From positions 1 to 36,536 of the forward strand of contig CAMUJH010000040.1 in NCBI GenBank assembly GCA_947089145.1: 36,536 bases of DNA, given 5' to 3'. The position numbers were made by a program, and so were the translations under genes. The notes below the pieces were generated by a model. The model had not been told where the DNA came from and made no database searches. It saw nothing but the letters and a program-made list of their open reading frames with translations. Of this stretch, positions 28,176 through 35,785 are shown piece by piece (positions within the stretch are counted from its first letter, which is position 1; each line of letters opens with the position of its first letter). Source of the stretch: an uncultured Hungatella sp. (GTDB lineage: Bacteria; Bacillota; Clostridia; Lachnospirales; Lachnospiraceae).

Positions 28176-29621
28176 ATGATATTGGACAAAGGAGGTGGGC
28201 GGATAGAGAACACCGTCTTGTTTGGAAAATATCAGTTAATACGTACATTAGGGCAGGGACAGAGAGGAACCGTATACCTGGCATTCCATCAGGAACTGAG
28301 AGAATACCGTGCCATTAAGCAGGTTCCTAAGTCTTCAGCCGGATATGGGCAGTTTAAAAAGGAAGCCCTTCTTCTGACTTCCTTACGTCATCCGGGGATA
28401 CCAACCGTGTACGATCTGGAAGAAGATTGCAATAACAGTTATCTCATTGAAGAATATCTTGAGGGAGATACTCTCTATGACCTGGTGAAAGACCAGGGAC
28501 ATCTGAACCGGGAAGCAGTGATCCGCATAGGAATTCAAGTCTGTGACCTGGTCCATTACCTGCATTCCGCAGAAAAAACCCCTATATTATATTTAGATTT
28601 GCAACCTAAGAATCTGTTAATTTGTCATGGATATGTGAAATTGCTGGATTTTGACCACGCAGGCCGTATTTGTGAGGCTAATGAGTCATTGTTTCGATAC
28701 GGAACCCCTGGTTTCTGTGCGCCTGAGCAAAAGGAAGGAGGCGTACTGGGAACCTATACTGATATCTATCAGATCGGAGCTCTTCTATACTATCTTTCAA
28801 CAGGGCATGTAAAGCATGGGACAGAAACCATGAGTGACAAAGCCCTTGGCAGAATCGTCGAAATCTGCGTGCGGGAAGACAAAGCCCGGCGCTATCCATC
28901 AATCCCGGAATTAAAACAGGAATTAGAAACACTGTATTCTCAAACAGGTGTTTTCAAAGAAAATCAATCATCATCTCTTATACTGGCTCTGGCAGGAAGC
29001 CGCCACGGCGTGGGAACGACACACATTGCCATAGGGCTGGCCCGATACTTAAACCGCTCTGGCTGCAAATCGCTTTACGAAGAAAGAAATTTATCAGGCG
29101 ATGTGCGTGCCATGGCGCTTCGGTGCAGAAGCGCTTTAGACTCCTATGGGATTTATCAGATAAACCAGGTGGCTGTGAAACCCTTCTACGGGGAATCTGT
29201 CTATCTGAAGCCGGTGGAATACCCGGTGGTTATCCGCGATTACGGATTGGAATGGAAAGCGGCCCAAGATGATCGGGAGGCAAAGGCATTATGGCTGATA
29301 CATGGCGGAAAATGGTGGGAGCAGGAGGCGGGCGATTTGGCAATTCATGAGCTGAGAGACTGCCGTGGATTTGCGGTGCTTTATAACCGTACTGTTCCCG
29401 GGATGAAGCCGGATTTCCCAGAAGGAGTGGATCAAACCAGGTGCCTGCAGGTGCCGGATTTCGGGAATCCATGGAAGGAGGGAAAAGACGATAAGGCTTT
29501 TTTTCAAGAAGTAATAAGGATAACAGGAGTGCTGGGCGGTGACATCGGAGCCAGGAAGAAAAGAGCCGGAAACTGGAAAAAGGCTAAACGAGGTAGAAAT
29601 GCAGGCATTTGGCATCCCTGA
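28176..29621 (+). CDS. Ser/Thr protein kinase fused to a CpaE/TadZ-like ATPase-fold domain
   Basis: Numbering runs from ATG 28176 (481 residues). Residues 15-255 are a Hanks-type kinase: glycine loop LGQGQRGTV (25-33), K48 in AIKQ, E63, catalytic D141 with K145 and N146 in LDLQPKN (HRD has become YLD), metal D158 in DFD (DFG glycine lost) and APE at 182-184. Residues 268-450 resemble MinD/ParA-fold CpaE/TadZ proteins with a deviant P-loop GSRHGVGTTH (274-283), where the usual lysines are R and T. No transmembrane segment or PASTA repeats. The Shine-Dalgarno AAAGGAGGTG lies inside the frame at 28188-28197, optimally placed for ATA 28203, so the real start may be AUA there. Followed by two related genes. 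Function unknown; regulation of a Tad-like surface or secretion system is inferred. Confidence 0.8.
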   Translation: MILDKGGGRIENTVLFGKYQLIRTLGQGQRGTVYLAFHQELREYRAIKQVPKSSAGYGQFKKEALLLTSLRHPGIPTVYDLEEDCNNSYLIEEYLEGDTLYDLVKDQGHLNREAVIRIGIQVCDLVHYLHSAEKTPILYLDLQPKNLLICHGYVKLLDFDHAGRICEANESLFRYGTPGFCAPEQKEGGVLGTYTDIYQIGALLYYLSTGHVKHGTETMSDKALGRIVEICVREDKARRYPSIPELKQELETLYSQTGVFKENQSSSLILALAGSRHGVGTTHIAIGLARYLNRSGCKSLYEERNLSGDVRAMALRCRSALDSYGIYQINQVAVKPFYGESVYLKPVEYPVVIRDYGLEWKAAQDDREAKALWLIHGGKWWEQEAGDLAIHELRDCRGFAVLYNRTVPGMKPDFPEGVDQTRCLQVPDFGNPWKEGKDDKAFFQEVIRITGVLGGDIGARKKRAGNWKKAKRGRNAGIWHP

Positions 29622-29667
29622 ATGCGTGCTGCCTAATGGGCGGCGGGACTTTTATAGTGATTAATTT

Positions 29668-30363
29668 TTGACTGTGAGAGGCGGAAGAAAGACGAAATTT
29701 TCATCAAAAGGCTTTGCCAGGAGGGGAGCAAAGCCGAGGATTACGGGGATTGCCGGAGTCGGCAGAGGGGTAGGAGCCACTCATCTTACATTGCTGGCGG
29801 CCAATTACCTGCAGAGCGTGGAGAGAAAAAGGACAGCAGTGCTGGAATGGAACAGCCATGGAGACTTCAGTCGTTTGGGAAAAATGTGTACCGGCCAGCT
29901 TCAGGATGCCTGCTGCTATCGGATTCTGAATGTGGATTATTATCCCAGGGCAGACAGCGGCAGGCTGATGGAATGCCTGGCAGGAGAATATGAAGAGATA
30001 CTTATTGACTTTGGCTCTATGAAGAAGCAAGTATGCGTAGAGCTGACAAGATGCAGTGCTGTCTGGATCGTCATGTCCTTCAGCGAGTGGCAGATGGATG
30101 CATTTTGGAAGATTGCCGAATCGGAAGGAGACGCAGAAAGAGGAAGCTGGAAATTTTTGACGGCCTTTGGCAGTGAAGAATCCAGAAAGGAGTGGAATAA
30201 AAGGCGGAAACCAGAAGTTTGGCGGATTCCATTTTCAGCAGATGCATTTACGGTTACCCGGGAGCTGATTGGGTGGATGGAGACAACACTCATGCAGGGT
30301 TCTTTTTCAGATGGTGTGTCACGGAAAAACCTTCTATGGAGAATGAAAAGGGACAGAGGTTAA
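29668..30363 (+). CDS. CpaE/TadZ-like P-loop-fold protein
   Basis: The 231-residue frame carries a MinD/CpaE-like motif GIAGVGRGVGATHLTLLAANYL near residues 28-49, in which the P-loop lysine is replaced (GVGATH), then AVLEWN in the strand that carries the second conserved residue, and EEILIDFGS (about 110-118), matching the Walker B-like strand of this fold. It is like the C-terminal domain of the upstream kinase, so the two may pair. The start is unclear: a TAA closes the frame at 29662, leaving TTG 29668 or GTG 29674 without a ribosome site, while AGGAGGGG occurs inside the frame at 29719-29726. It lies 46 bases after the kinase gene and 19 bases before the next gene. Confidence 0.7.
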   Translation: MTVRGGRKTKFSSKGFARRGAKPRITGIAGVGRGVGATHLTLLAANYLQSVERKRTAVLEWNSHGDFSRLGKMCTGQLQDACCYRILNVDYYPRADSGRLMECLAGEYEEILIDFGSMKKQVCVELTRCSAVWIVMSFSEWQMDAFWKIAESEGDAERGSWKFLTAFGSEESRKEWNKRRKPEVWRIPFSADAFTVTRELIGWMETTLMQGSFSDGVSRKNLLWRMKRDRG

Positions 30364-30382
30364 AAACGGAGGAGAAGATTGG

Positions 30383-30607
30383 ATGGAAGGGTACAGTGCA
30401 GAGGAGCAGAGGCAGTACGTAGATGGATTAAGGCGGTTTGAATCCAAAGGCATCCCGATATACATAGACGGGGTGATAGCAGAAGACAAGGACTGGGCTA
30501 AGATTTTCCAGGTAAGGGAAGACGGGGCTTTTTATATGTGCGACTACATAGGAGGTGAAGAGGGAACTTTAAAGGAAATCCATTTTGATCGGGTCTATAA
30601 CCGTTAA
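30383..30607 (+). CDS. small acidic protein, third gene of the kinase/TadZ-like cluster
   Basis: I do not recognise a named family. The 74-residue soluble protein begins with a helical YSAEEQRQYVDGLRRFESKG, continues with IPIYIDGVIAEDKDWAKIF, and ends in an acidic beta-rich segment (GAFYMCDYIGGEEGTLKEIHFDRV). GGAGGAG lies 8 bases before the ATG, a far better ribosome site than those of the two genes upstream. It is probably cotranscribed with them. No membrane segment or catalytic motif. Confidence 0.75.
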   Translation: MEGYSAEEQRQYVDGLRRFESKGIPIYIDGVIAEDKDWAKIFQVREDGAFYMCDYIGGEEGTLKEIHFDRVYNR

Positions 30608-30797
30608 ACAGCAACCCCCATGCGCCCCCAAGGGGATGCACACAAAGAGCTAAAAGCGGGCATTTTGGCGATATACGGTCAGCGCAGCATATGCGCAGAC
30701 CTGTCACAAGAATGCGATAAAAGATACCAGGTTCCGGGAGAATACCAGATTCAGCCTGCAGCCAAAAGGATGCGGAACCTGGCTGCACACTTTATGC

Positions 30798-30834
30798 GGT
30801 GCCAGGCGGTTTGCTGCCTGGCGCCATGTTTTTT
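30798..30834 (+). terminator. Rho-independent terminator downstream of the kinase cluster
   Basis: ggtgccaggc pairs with gcctggcgcc (one G-T pair), 8-base loop, then atg and six T. Confidence 0.7.
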
Positions 30835-30893
30835 ACAGGGAAGCCCGTGTCGGGATTAAAAAAAAATTAAGATGCAGGACCATGAAAATATGC

Positions 30894-30899
30894 TATACT
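30894..30899 (+). promoter_or_regulatory. extended -10 promoter of the GH18 gene
   Basis: TGcTATACT with TATACT at 30894-30899; no good -35 box 17 bases upstream. The TTG start of the GH18 gene lies 38 bases on. Confidence 0.5.
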
Positions 30900-30937
30900 A
30901 AAGACATTATTGTGCAGACACATAAGGAGGAGGAACC

Positions 30938-32599
30938 TTGAAAGAAAAACGGATTCCAATTTTTATGGCCATAGCGCTGATTATCCTGGTGGCAGTAGCC
31001 ATTGCAGGCTGGTGGGCGGTTAGCCGGCTTATGCCTACGAAGGAACCTGCAGACTTAGGGCAGGTGCTGGGGGTCAGCGGTGAGGAGACAGCAGTTTTTT
31101 TTAATGAAGAACCGCAGAAGATAAGGGGGATCACCAGGGACGGCCAGACATATTTGCCCCTTCAGTGGGTCAACAGCTCGGTCAATGAGAAATTTTACTG
31201 GGATGATACGGAAAAACTCCTGGTGTATGCACTTCCTGATACCATCGTTTATGCAGACAAGCGGACTGCAGGCAGCACAGGTGCCCCGCTTCTGCTTTTA
31301 GAGGGAGATGAAGTTTACTTATCCATGGGCCTGATCAACAACTATACGGCAGTGGATACGGACAGTTACACGGACGGAGAATATAAACGGATCTATCTGG
31401 ACAACCGGTGGGAACCTTTCCGCACGGGCACTGCGGATAAGCGGTCAGCAGTCAGGGTGGAACCCAGTATTAAGAGCCCGGTGCTGACTTATGTGGACAA
31501 AGGCGGGAATATAGTTATTCTGGAGGAACTGGAGGAATGGACGAAGGTTCGGACAGATGACGGACATACAGGATATCTGAAAAATAAGATTATTAAAGAT
31601 ATAAAAAACCAGGAGCATCCGTGCACTGCAGAACTTCCGGAGTACACCAATATTTCCATGGACGAGAAGGTGTGCCTTGTGTGGCATCAGGTAACTGGCG
31701 ATAACGCCAATGACGCTATGGAGCAGCTGATTGCCAACACTTCAGGGGTTAATGTCATTGCTCCCACCTGGTTTGCCCTGACAGATAATAACGGTACATA
31801 CCACTCCTATGCCAGCCGCAGCTATGTAGATAAGGCTCACAGCATGGGTATGCAGGTGTGGGCGGCGCTGGATAATTTTAACATGGGGGAAAATGTAAAT
31901 TCCGAGATCCTTTTTGCAAAGACATCGGTCCGCAAGAAACTGATCAGTTCTCTTATGGAAGATGTAAAGACTTATGATCTGGATGGAATCAACTTGGATA
32001 TTGAAGGAATAAGGCCGGAGGCAGGCCCCCATTACGTCGAGTTCATTCGGGAACTGTCAGTATCCTGCCGCAGGGAGGGAATTATCCTCTCAGTAGATAA
32101 CTATGTTCCGGCCGGATACAATGCCTTTTACAACCGGGCGGAGCAGGGACGGGTGGCAGACTATGTGATCATTATGGGGTATGATGAGCATCATGCCGGA
32201 GGAGAAGCCGGATCGGTGGCATCCTACAATTTTGTGAAGGAAGGAATCAGAAATACTCTGGAGCAGGTTCCCAAGGAAAAGGTAATCAATGCGGTGCCGT
32301 TCTATACCAGAATCTGGACAGAAAAGAACGGTGAAACCACAGCATCCGCCATGGGGATTAAAGATGCCTTGGAATGGGTTGAAGAAAACGATGTGGAATT
32401 GTACTGGCAGGAAGAATTGGGACAGTACTATGGAGAACTTGACTCAGAAGAGGGGCTGAAACAGGTTTGGATGGAGGAAGCCACTTCTTTGGGCCTGAAA
32501 ATGGATCTTATCAGGGAACATGATTTGGCCGGAGTAGGGTGCTGGAAGCTGGGATTCGAGCCGGCATCGATCTGGGACGTGGTAAAAGTAAACGAATAG
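30938..32599 (+). CDS. membrane-anchored SH3-GH18 glycoside hydrolase
   Basis: The 553-residue protein has one N-terminal membrane anchor (about 8-30), a domain resembling copper-amine-oxidase-like N-terminal modules (TAVFFNEEPQKIRGITRDGQTYLPLQWV, about 50-155), a bacterial SH3 domain (about 165-222) and a GH18 barrel (about 245-550). The chitinase-family motif DGINLDIE (349-356) has the catalytic E356, and IIMGYDEHH and GVGCWKLGFE fit later strands. Such enzymes (YaaH/YdhD-like) cut peptidoglycan or related amino-sugar polymers. It starts at TTG 30938 with an overlong AAGGAGGAGG site. A lipoprotein metallophosphoesterase gene follows 16 bases on. Confidence 0.88.
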   Translation: MKEKRIPIFMAIALIILVAVAIAGWWAVSRLMPTKEPADLGQVLGVSGEETAVFFNEEPQKIRGITRDGQTYLPLQWVNSSVNEKFYWDDTEKLLVYALPDTIVYADKRTAGSTGAPLLLLEGDEVYLSMGLINNYTAVDTDSYTDGEYKRIYLDNRWEPFRTGTADKRSAVRVEPSIKSPVLTYVDKGGNIVILEELEEWTKVRTDDGHTGYLKNKIIKDIKNQEHPCTAELPEYTNISMDEKVCLVWHQVTGDNANDAMEQLIANTSGVNVIAPTWFALTDNNGTYHSYASRSYVDKAHSMGMQVWAALDNFNMGENVNSEILFAKTSVRKKLISSLMEDVKTYDLDGINLDIEGIRPEAGPHYVEFIRELSVSCRREGIILSVDNYVPAGYNAFYNRAEQGRVADYVIIMGYDEHHAGGEAGSVASYNFVKEGIRNTLEQVPKEKVINAVPFYTRIWTEKNGETTASAMGIKDALEWVEENDVELYWQEELGQYYGELDSEEGLKQVWMEEATSLGLKMDLIREHDLAGVGCWKLGFEPASIWDVVKVNE

Positions 32600-32615
32600 A
32601 TAACAGAGGGGTTAC

Positions 32616-34043
32616 ATGAGAAGGATAGGAATACTATGTCTGTGTACAGGGGCGCTGATGCTTGGGGGATGTTCTTTGGTTCAGCAAAATCAGGGCGAAC
32701 CGGCGGCGGGTTCAGACATTATTATAGAGAAAAATACGGAGGAAGATGTAGAGGAGGGGCCTACGGCTCCCAATCTTTCTCCGGAAGAGACTACCATTGA
32801 GGCTCTTCAGCTGCCGGATCTGGGTACGGAGACAGGCACGGTGAATCCAGAGATCGTGATTGCATCGGATATTCATTATCTGGCTAAAGAGCTGACTGAT
32901 TTTGGCATCGCTTTTCAGGAGATGGCAAAAAAGGCAGACGGAAAAATGGCGGCTTATGTGTGGGAGATTACCGATGCATTTTTGGAGCAGGTTATTGAGC
33001 GGAGGCCGCAGGTACTGATTTTGACCGGGGATTTGACCCTCAATGGGGAGCGTATCAGCCAGGAGGCGCTGGCCCAGCAGCTGCAGAGAGTGGAGGACGC
33101 AGGCATTCCTGTAGCGGTGATTCCCGGAAACCATGATATCAACAACCATAAGGCGTGTTCTTATAAAGGTGATGAAAGGGTGCCTGCAGAGATTACCACT
33201 CCGGAGCAGTTTGCCAGGATCTATGAAAACTTCGGCTATGGGGAGGCCATAAGCAGAGATCCGGCTTCTCTCAGCTATACCTACGAACTGGCAGACGGAA
33301 CATGGCTGCTGATGCTGGACAGCTGTCAGTATGAAGACGGCGCACTGGTAGGCGGAATGATCAGGGGAGAGACATATCAGTGGATTGACGAGGTGATGGA
33401 TGAAGCTTGGGTTCAGGAACGGCGGGTTATTGCTGTCAGCCATCATAACCTGCTGGATGAAAGCCGGATTTATGAGGAAGACTGTACGATTGAACATGCG
33501 GAGGAGCTGGAGCGGAAATTGGATGAGTGGAATATAGGGCTGTTTCTAAGCGGTCATCTGCACGTACAGCATTACAAATCTTCCCGGAAATATGACATTG
33601 ACGAGATTGTCACTTCGGCGTTGTCAATATCGCCGTGCCAGTACGGAGTTCTGCAGTTTTTTAACGCCCAAGATTATTTCTATCATACGGAAGTAACAGA
33701 TGTGACAGAGTGGGCAGAAAGAAAGGGAAATCCGGACAGAAATCTTCAGGATTTTAGCCAATATGCAGATGAATTTCTCCAGGATATTTTTTACAGTAAG
33801 GCCAGGGATGAGCTTGAGGGGAAAGAGGTAAGCCCGGATGAGATAAGAGGGATGGCGGAGGTTTATGCCATGCTGAATGTGCGGGCAGTTGGCGGAAGAG
33901 CTTATGAGATTAAAGACTATATTATGGCGATGCCATATTATGAGCTGTGGCAAAGGTACAACCGCACCAGCATTTTAGCGATGTATATGGATGAAATACT
34001 GGAGGATGCGGTTGTGGACTATAATAAGAGATCCAGGCCATAG
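32616..34043 (+). CDS. lipoprotein metallophosphoesterase (calcineurin-like)
   Basis: A 475-residue exported lipoprotein with lipobox LGGC (C19). All metal-binding blocks are present: ASDIH (about 88-92), LTGDLTLNGE, PGNHDINNH, VSHHNLL and SGHLHVQHY, so a two-metal centre should form. An acidic linker (about 35-60) precedes the catalytic domain, and about 130 residues follow it as a helical C-terminal region. Substrates of these surface enzymes include phosphoesters, nucleotides or cell-wall phosphodiesters; which one is not decidable here. GAGGGG five bases before the ATG. Cotranscribed with the GH18 gene and likely acting in the same wall compartment. Confidence 0.88.
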   Translation: MRRIGILCLCTGALMLGGCSLVQQNQGEPAAGSDIIIEKNTEEDVEEGPTAPNLSPEETTIEALQLPDLGTETGTVNPEIVIASDIHYLAKELTDFGIAFQEMAKKADGKMAAYVWEITDAFLEQVIERRPQVLILTGDLTLNGERISQEALAQQLQRVEDAGIPVAVIPGNHDINNHKACSYKGDERVPAEITTPEQFARIYENFGYGEAISRDPASLSYTYELADGTWLLMLDSCQYEDGALVGGMIRGETYQWIDEVMDEAWVQERRVIAVSHHNLLDESRIYEEDCTIEHAEELERKLDEWNIGLFLSGHLHVQHYKSSRKYDIDEIVTSALSISPCQYGVLQFFNAQDYFYHTEVTDVTEWAERKGNPDRNLQDFSQYADEFLQDIFYSKARDELEGKEVSPDEIRGMAEVYAMLNVRAVGGRAYEIKDYIMAMPYYELWQRYNRTSILAMYMDEILEDAVVDYNKRSRP

Positions 34044-34075
34044 ACACCGAATGAAATTAAGATACAGAGATGGGA

Positions 34076-34109
34076 AAAACGGTACGGCTAGTAAAGGCAG
34101 TACCGTTTT
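34076..34109. terminator. bidirectional terminator
   Basis: aaaacggtac pairs perfectly with gtaccgtttt around a 14-base loop; A and T runs flank the GC core on both sides, so it serves the phosphoesterase operon and the convergent amidase gene. Confidence 0.8.
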
Positions 34110-34130
34110 CGCCTTTTCGGTCTGTAAGAG

Positions 34131-34748
34131 CTACTGTGTATTTAAATATTCCATGATGCCCATATGAATGGTCCATGCCAGACGGTCTTGGTATTCCTCT
34201 GTATTCAACAGGGCGGCTTCGTTTTTGTTGCTTAAAAATCCGCACTCCACAATCACAATAGGGGAACGGACATGGAGAAGGAGATAATAGTTGTCATTGG
34301 CTTTTGCAGTGCGCCGGTTATTCTCTCCTAGGACGAAGTCAAATCGCTTCTGCAGGATTTCCGCAAGGAGTTTTCCCTGCTGGGAATCTTTATAGTAGAA
34401 TACCTGACCGCCGCTTATAGGCTCCTGATGGTAACTGTTTTGGTGAATGCTGACTGTAAGAACAGGCGAAGCCTGGTTAATAAGGCTGCATCGCCCTTTC
34501 ATGTCAGCCATTTTCTTGTTGCCGTCACCGCTGTCGTACAAACCTGCGTCGCCGTCCCTGGTCATAATCACTGTCACATCGGACTTTTCCAGGTAGTCCT
34601 TTAGCTTTCGTGCAATCTGCAGATTTATGTCCTTTTCCAGACTGCCGTCAATGCCGATTTTTCCGGGGTCCCTTCCTCCATGTCCGGGGGGCGGGAACAG
34701 ACCAAAATAGTATTCGCTTAGTTTCCTCCCTTTTCCAGGGACTCCCAT
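34131..34748 (-). CDS. N-acetylmuramoyl-L-alanine amidase (Amidase_3, CwlD-like), 5'-truncated
   Basis: Amidase_3 enzymes cut the bond between muramic acid and the stem peptide. The zinc residues H23 (PGHGG), E38 (LEKDINL) and H102 (SIHQN) and the catalytic E168 (IVECGFLSN) are present, and the C-terminus is complete. The N-terminus is not: the usual signal peptide and VxLDPGHGG lead-in are replaced by the 18-20 residues before PPPGHGG, which are encoded in the 3' end and stop region of the PIN gene (34718-34748) in another frame. The first ATG lies inside the PIN gene with no ribosome site of its own. I read this as a gene that lost its 5' part to insertion of the element on the right. If translated it would stay in the cytosol. 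Confidence 0.75.
   Translation of the reverse strand: MGVPGKGRKLSEYYFGLFPPPGHGGRDPGKIGIDGSLEKDINLQIARKLKDYLEKSDVTVIMTRDGDAGLYDSGDGNKKMADMKGRCSLINQASPVLTVSIHQNSYHQEPISGGQVFYYKDSQQGKLLAEILQKRFDFVLGENNRRTAKANDNYYLLLHVRSPIVIVECGFLSNKNEAALLNTEEYQDRLAWTIHMGIMEYLNTQ
34686..34720. other. probable left junction (attachment site) of the inserted element
   Basis: Amidase homology starts at PGHGG (34685 on the minus strand) and the PIN gene stops at 34718, so the break between core gene and accessory DNA must lie in about 35 bases. The interval contains a C-rich run (gcgggaacag beside ccggggggcg). The crossover bases cannot be identified without the right-hand junction. Confidence 0.45.
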
Positions 34749-35152
34749 TCCTTCAAAAAATCTTCCGGGGTTACTGCAGGTACAGAAGAACTTGAAAAAT
34801 CCTTTACATTTCTGGTAATAATTCTGTCAACATCATAGCTGATCGCACATTCCATCTGTAAACAATCTTCAAAATCATCAAAATTTCTATTCTGAATTGC
34901 GGACAAAATCTTTTCTCTGTTAATCGGATCAATATCGAAAATAGCACACAGAGCTAAAATTACCTGCCTTCGCATGTTAATATCCATAGTCTTTCTTAAA
35001 ATATAAAAAAGGTTAGGAATGGTATGTGCTGCCAAAACACCTTCTATTTTTTTATCTGCACAAAGCTTGATAATTTTATCGGCATTATGAAAATATTCTT
35101 TCCTCCCCATCAAGTCATCTAAAATAACGTTTGTATCAACTAATACCTTCAT
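34718..35152 (-). CDS. PIN domain toxin (VapC-like)
   Basis: PIN toxins are Mg-dependent ribonucleases that cut tRNA, rRNA or mRNA when free of antitoxin. The 144-residue protein has D6 in LVDTNVILDD, a central acidic pair in FDDFEDCLQ (D93, D96) and D118 in RNVKDF, so the acidic site appears intact. It starts at ATG 35152, 17 bases inside the end of the upstream small gene, the usual overlap of a toxin-antitoxin pair. Part of the inserted block. Confidence 0.85.
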   Translation of the reverse strand: MKVLVDTNVILDDLMGRKEYFHNADKIIKLCADKKIEGVLAAHTIPNLFYILRKTMDINMRRQVILALCAIFDIDPINREKILSAIQNRNFDDFEDCLQMECAISYDVDRIITRNVKDFSSSSVPAVTPEDFLKEWESLEKGGN

Positions 35153-35378
35153 ACTTTTCCTCCAATGCCTGCTCCAGTTCTGCTTTATAATCAACCTCCT
35201 GCAGCCCTTCTTTTCTATATTTTTGTAAATTCTGGTATGCACGTTGAGACACAGACTTCTCATCTTCCTGGCTTATGCACAGCCCCTCTAATCCTTCTAA
35301 AATACGAACGACAAATACCACTTTATCATCAGGAAGCTTTTGAATAATATCGAATGCACGTTTTTTTATTTGAGTCAT
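35136..35378 (-). CDS. putative antitoxin of the PIN pair
   Basis: An 80-residue protein starting MTQIKKRAFDIIQKLPDDKVVFVVRILEGLEGL, a pattern shared by antitoxin-like proteins of the DUF2281/VapB-like type in Firmicutes, followed by an acidic helical tail that likely wraps the toxin. ATG 35378 follows AAGGAGAG; an in-frame TTG at 35399 precedes that ribosome site and is rejected. Antitoxin first, toxin second, overlapping, is the standard order. Confidence 0.75.
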   Translation of the reverse strand: MTQIKKRAFDIIQKLPDDKVVFVVRILEGLEGLCISQEDEKSVSQRAYQNLQKYRKEGLQEVDYKAELEQALEEKYEGIS

Positions 35379-35408
35379 TTTAATAACTCTCCTTTTCAAA
35401 TTATAATT

Positions 35409-35705
35409 TTATATAAATAGCCACATAAACCACATCTTCTGCTGGCATCCAGAGCCATACAGCACTCTCAATCCCTCGTTTTTAAGTTCTGACAGAAATA
35501 CATCAGAATATAAGCGGTTATTATATTCTCTGCTTTTGGCGTAGCAGCGGACATAGATCCACTCATCATACCCATCGTCAATCAGCTCTTCTCGATCTAA
35601 AACCAGGCTGTCGCATAACTCATGTTCTAATACCCAGGACACTAATGTTGTTTTATAAGGTTTATCAAAATAAAAAATTCCATTCTTTTCTTGCGTTTTT
35701 GGCAT
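35409..35705 (-). CDS. uncharacterised protein of the inserted block
   Basis: I do not recognise this 98-residue protein. It contains FYFDKPYKTTLVSWVLEHELCDSLVLDREELIDDGYDEWIYVRCYAKS, an alpha/beta pattern, and ends WFMWLFI. Start is uncertain: ATG 35705 with GGAGAGGAG 12 bases upstream, or ATG 35741. It lies 30 bases upstream of the antitoxin gene on the same strand. Confidence 0.55.
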   Translation of the reverse strand: MPKTQEKNGIFYFDKPYKTTLVSWVLEHELCDSLVLDREELIDDGYDEWIYVRCYAKSREYNNRLYSDVFLSELKNEGLRVLYGSGCQQKMWFMWLFI

Positions 35706-35785
35706 AGCTGAATTACGCTCCTCTCCAAATAAGTATAACATTTTACCCAATATATTGCAAGTTGTCTAAAATTTCACGGATACTC

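Larger units (their letters stand above)
30608..30937. other. structured intergenic region after the kinase cluster
   Basis: This 330-base stretch holds no supported gene. It contains a perfect 10-bp inverted repeat (ccaggttccg at 30727-30736 with cggaacctgg at 30773-30782, 36-base loop), a terminator at 30798-30834 and an extended -10 promoter at 30894. ATACCAG occurs twice, 18 bases apart, around the left arm. Confidence 0.6.
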
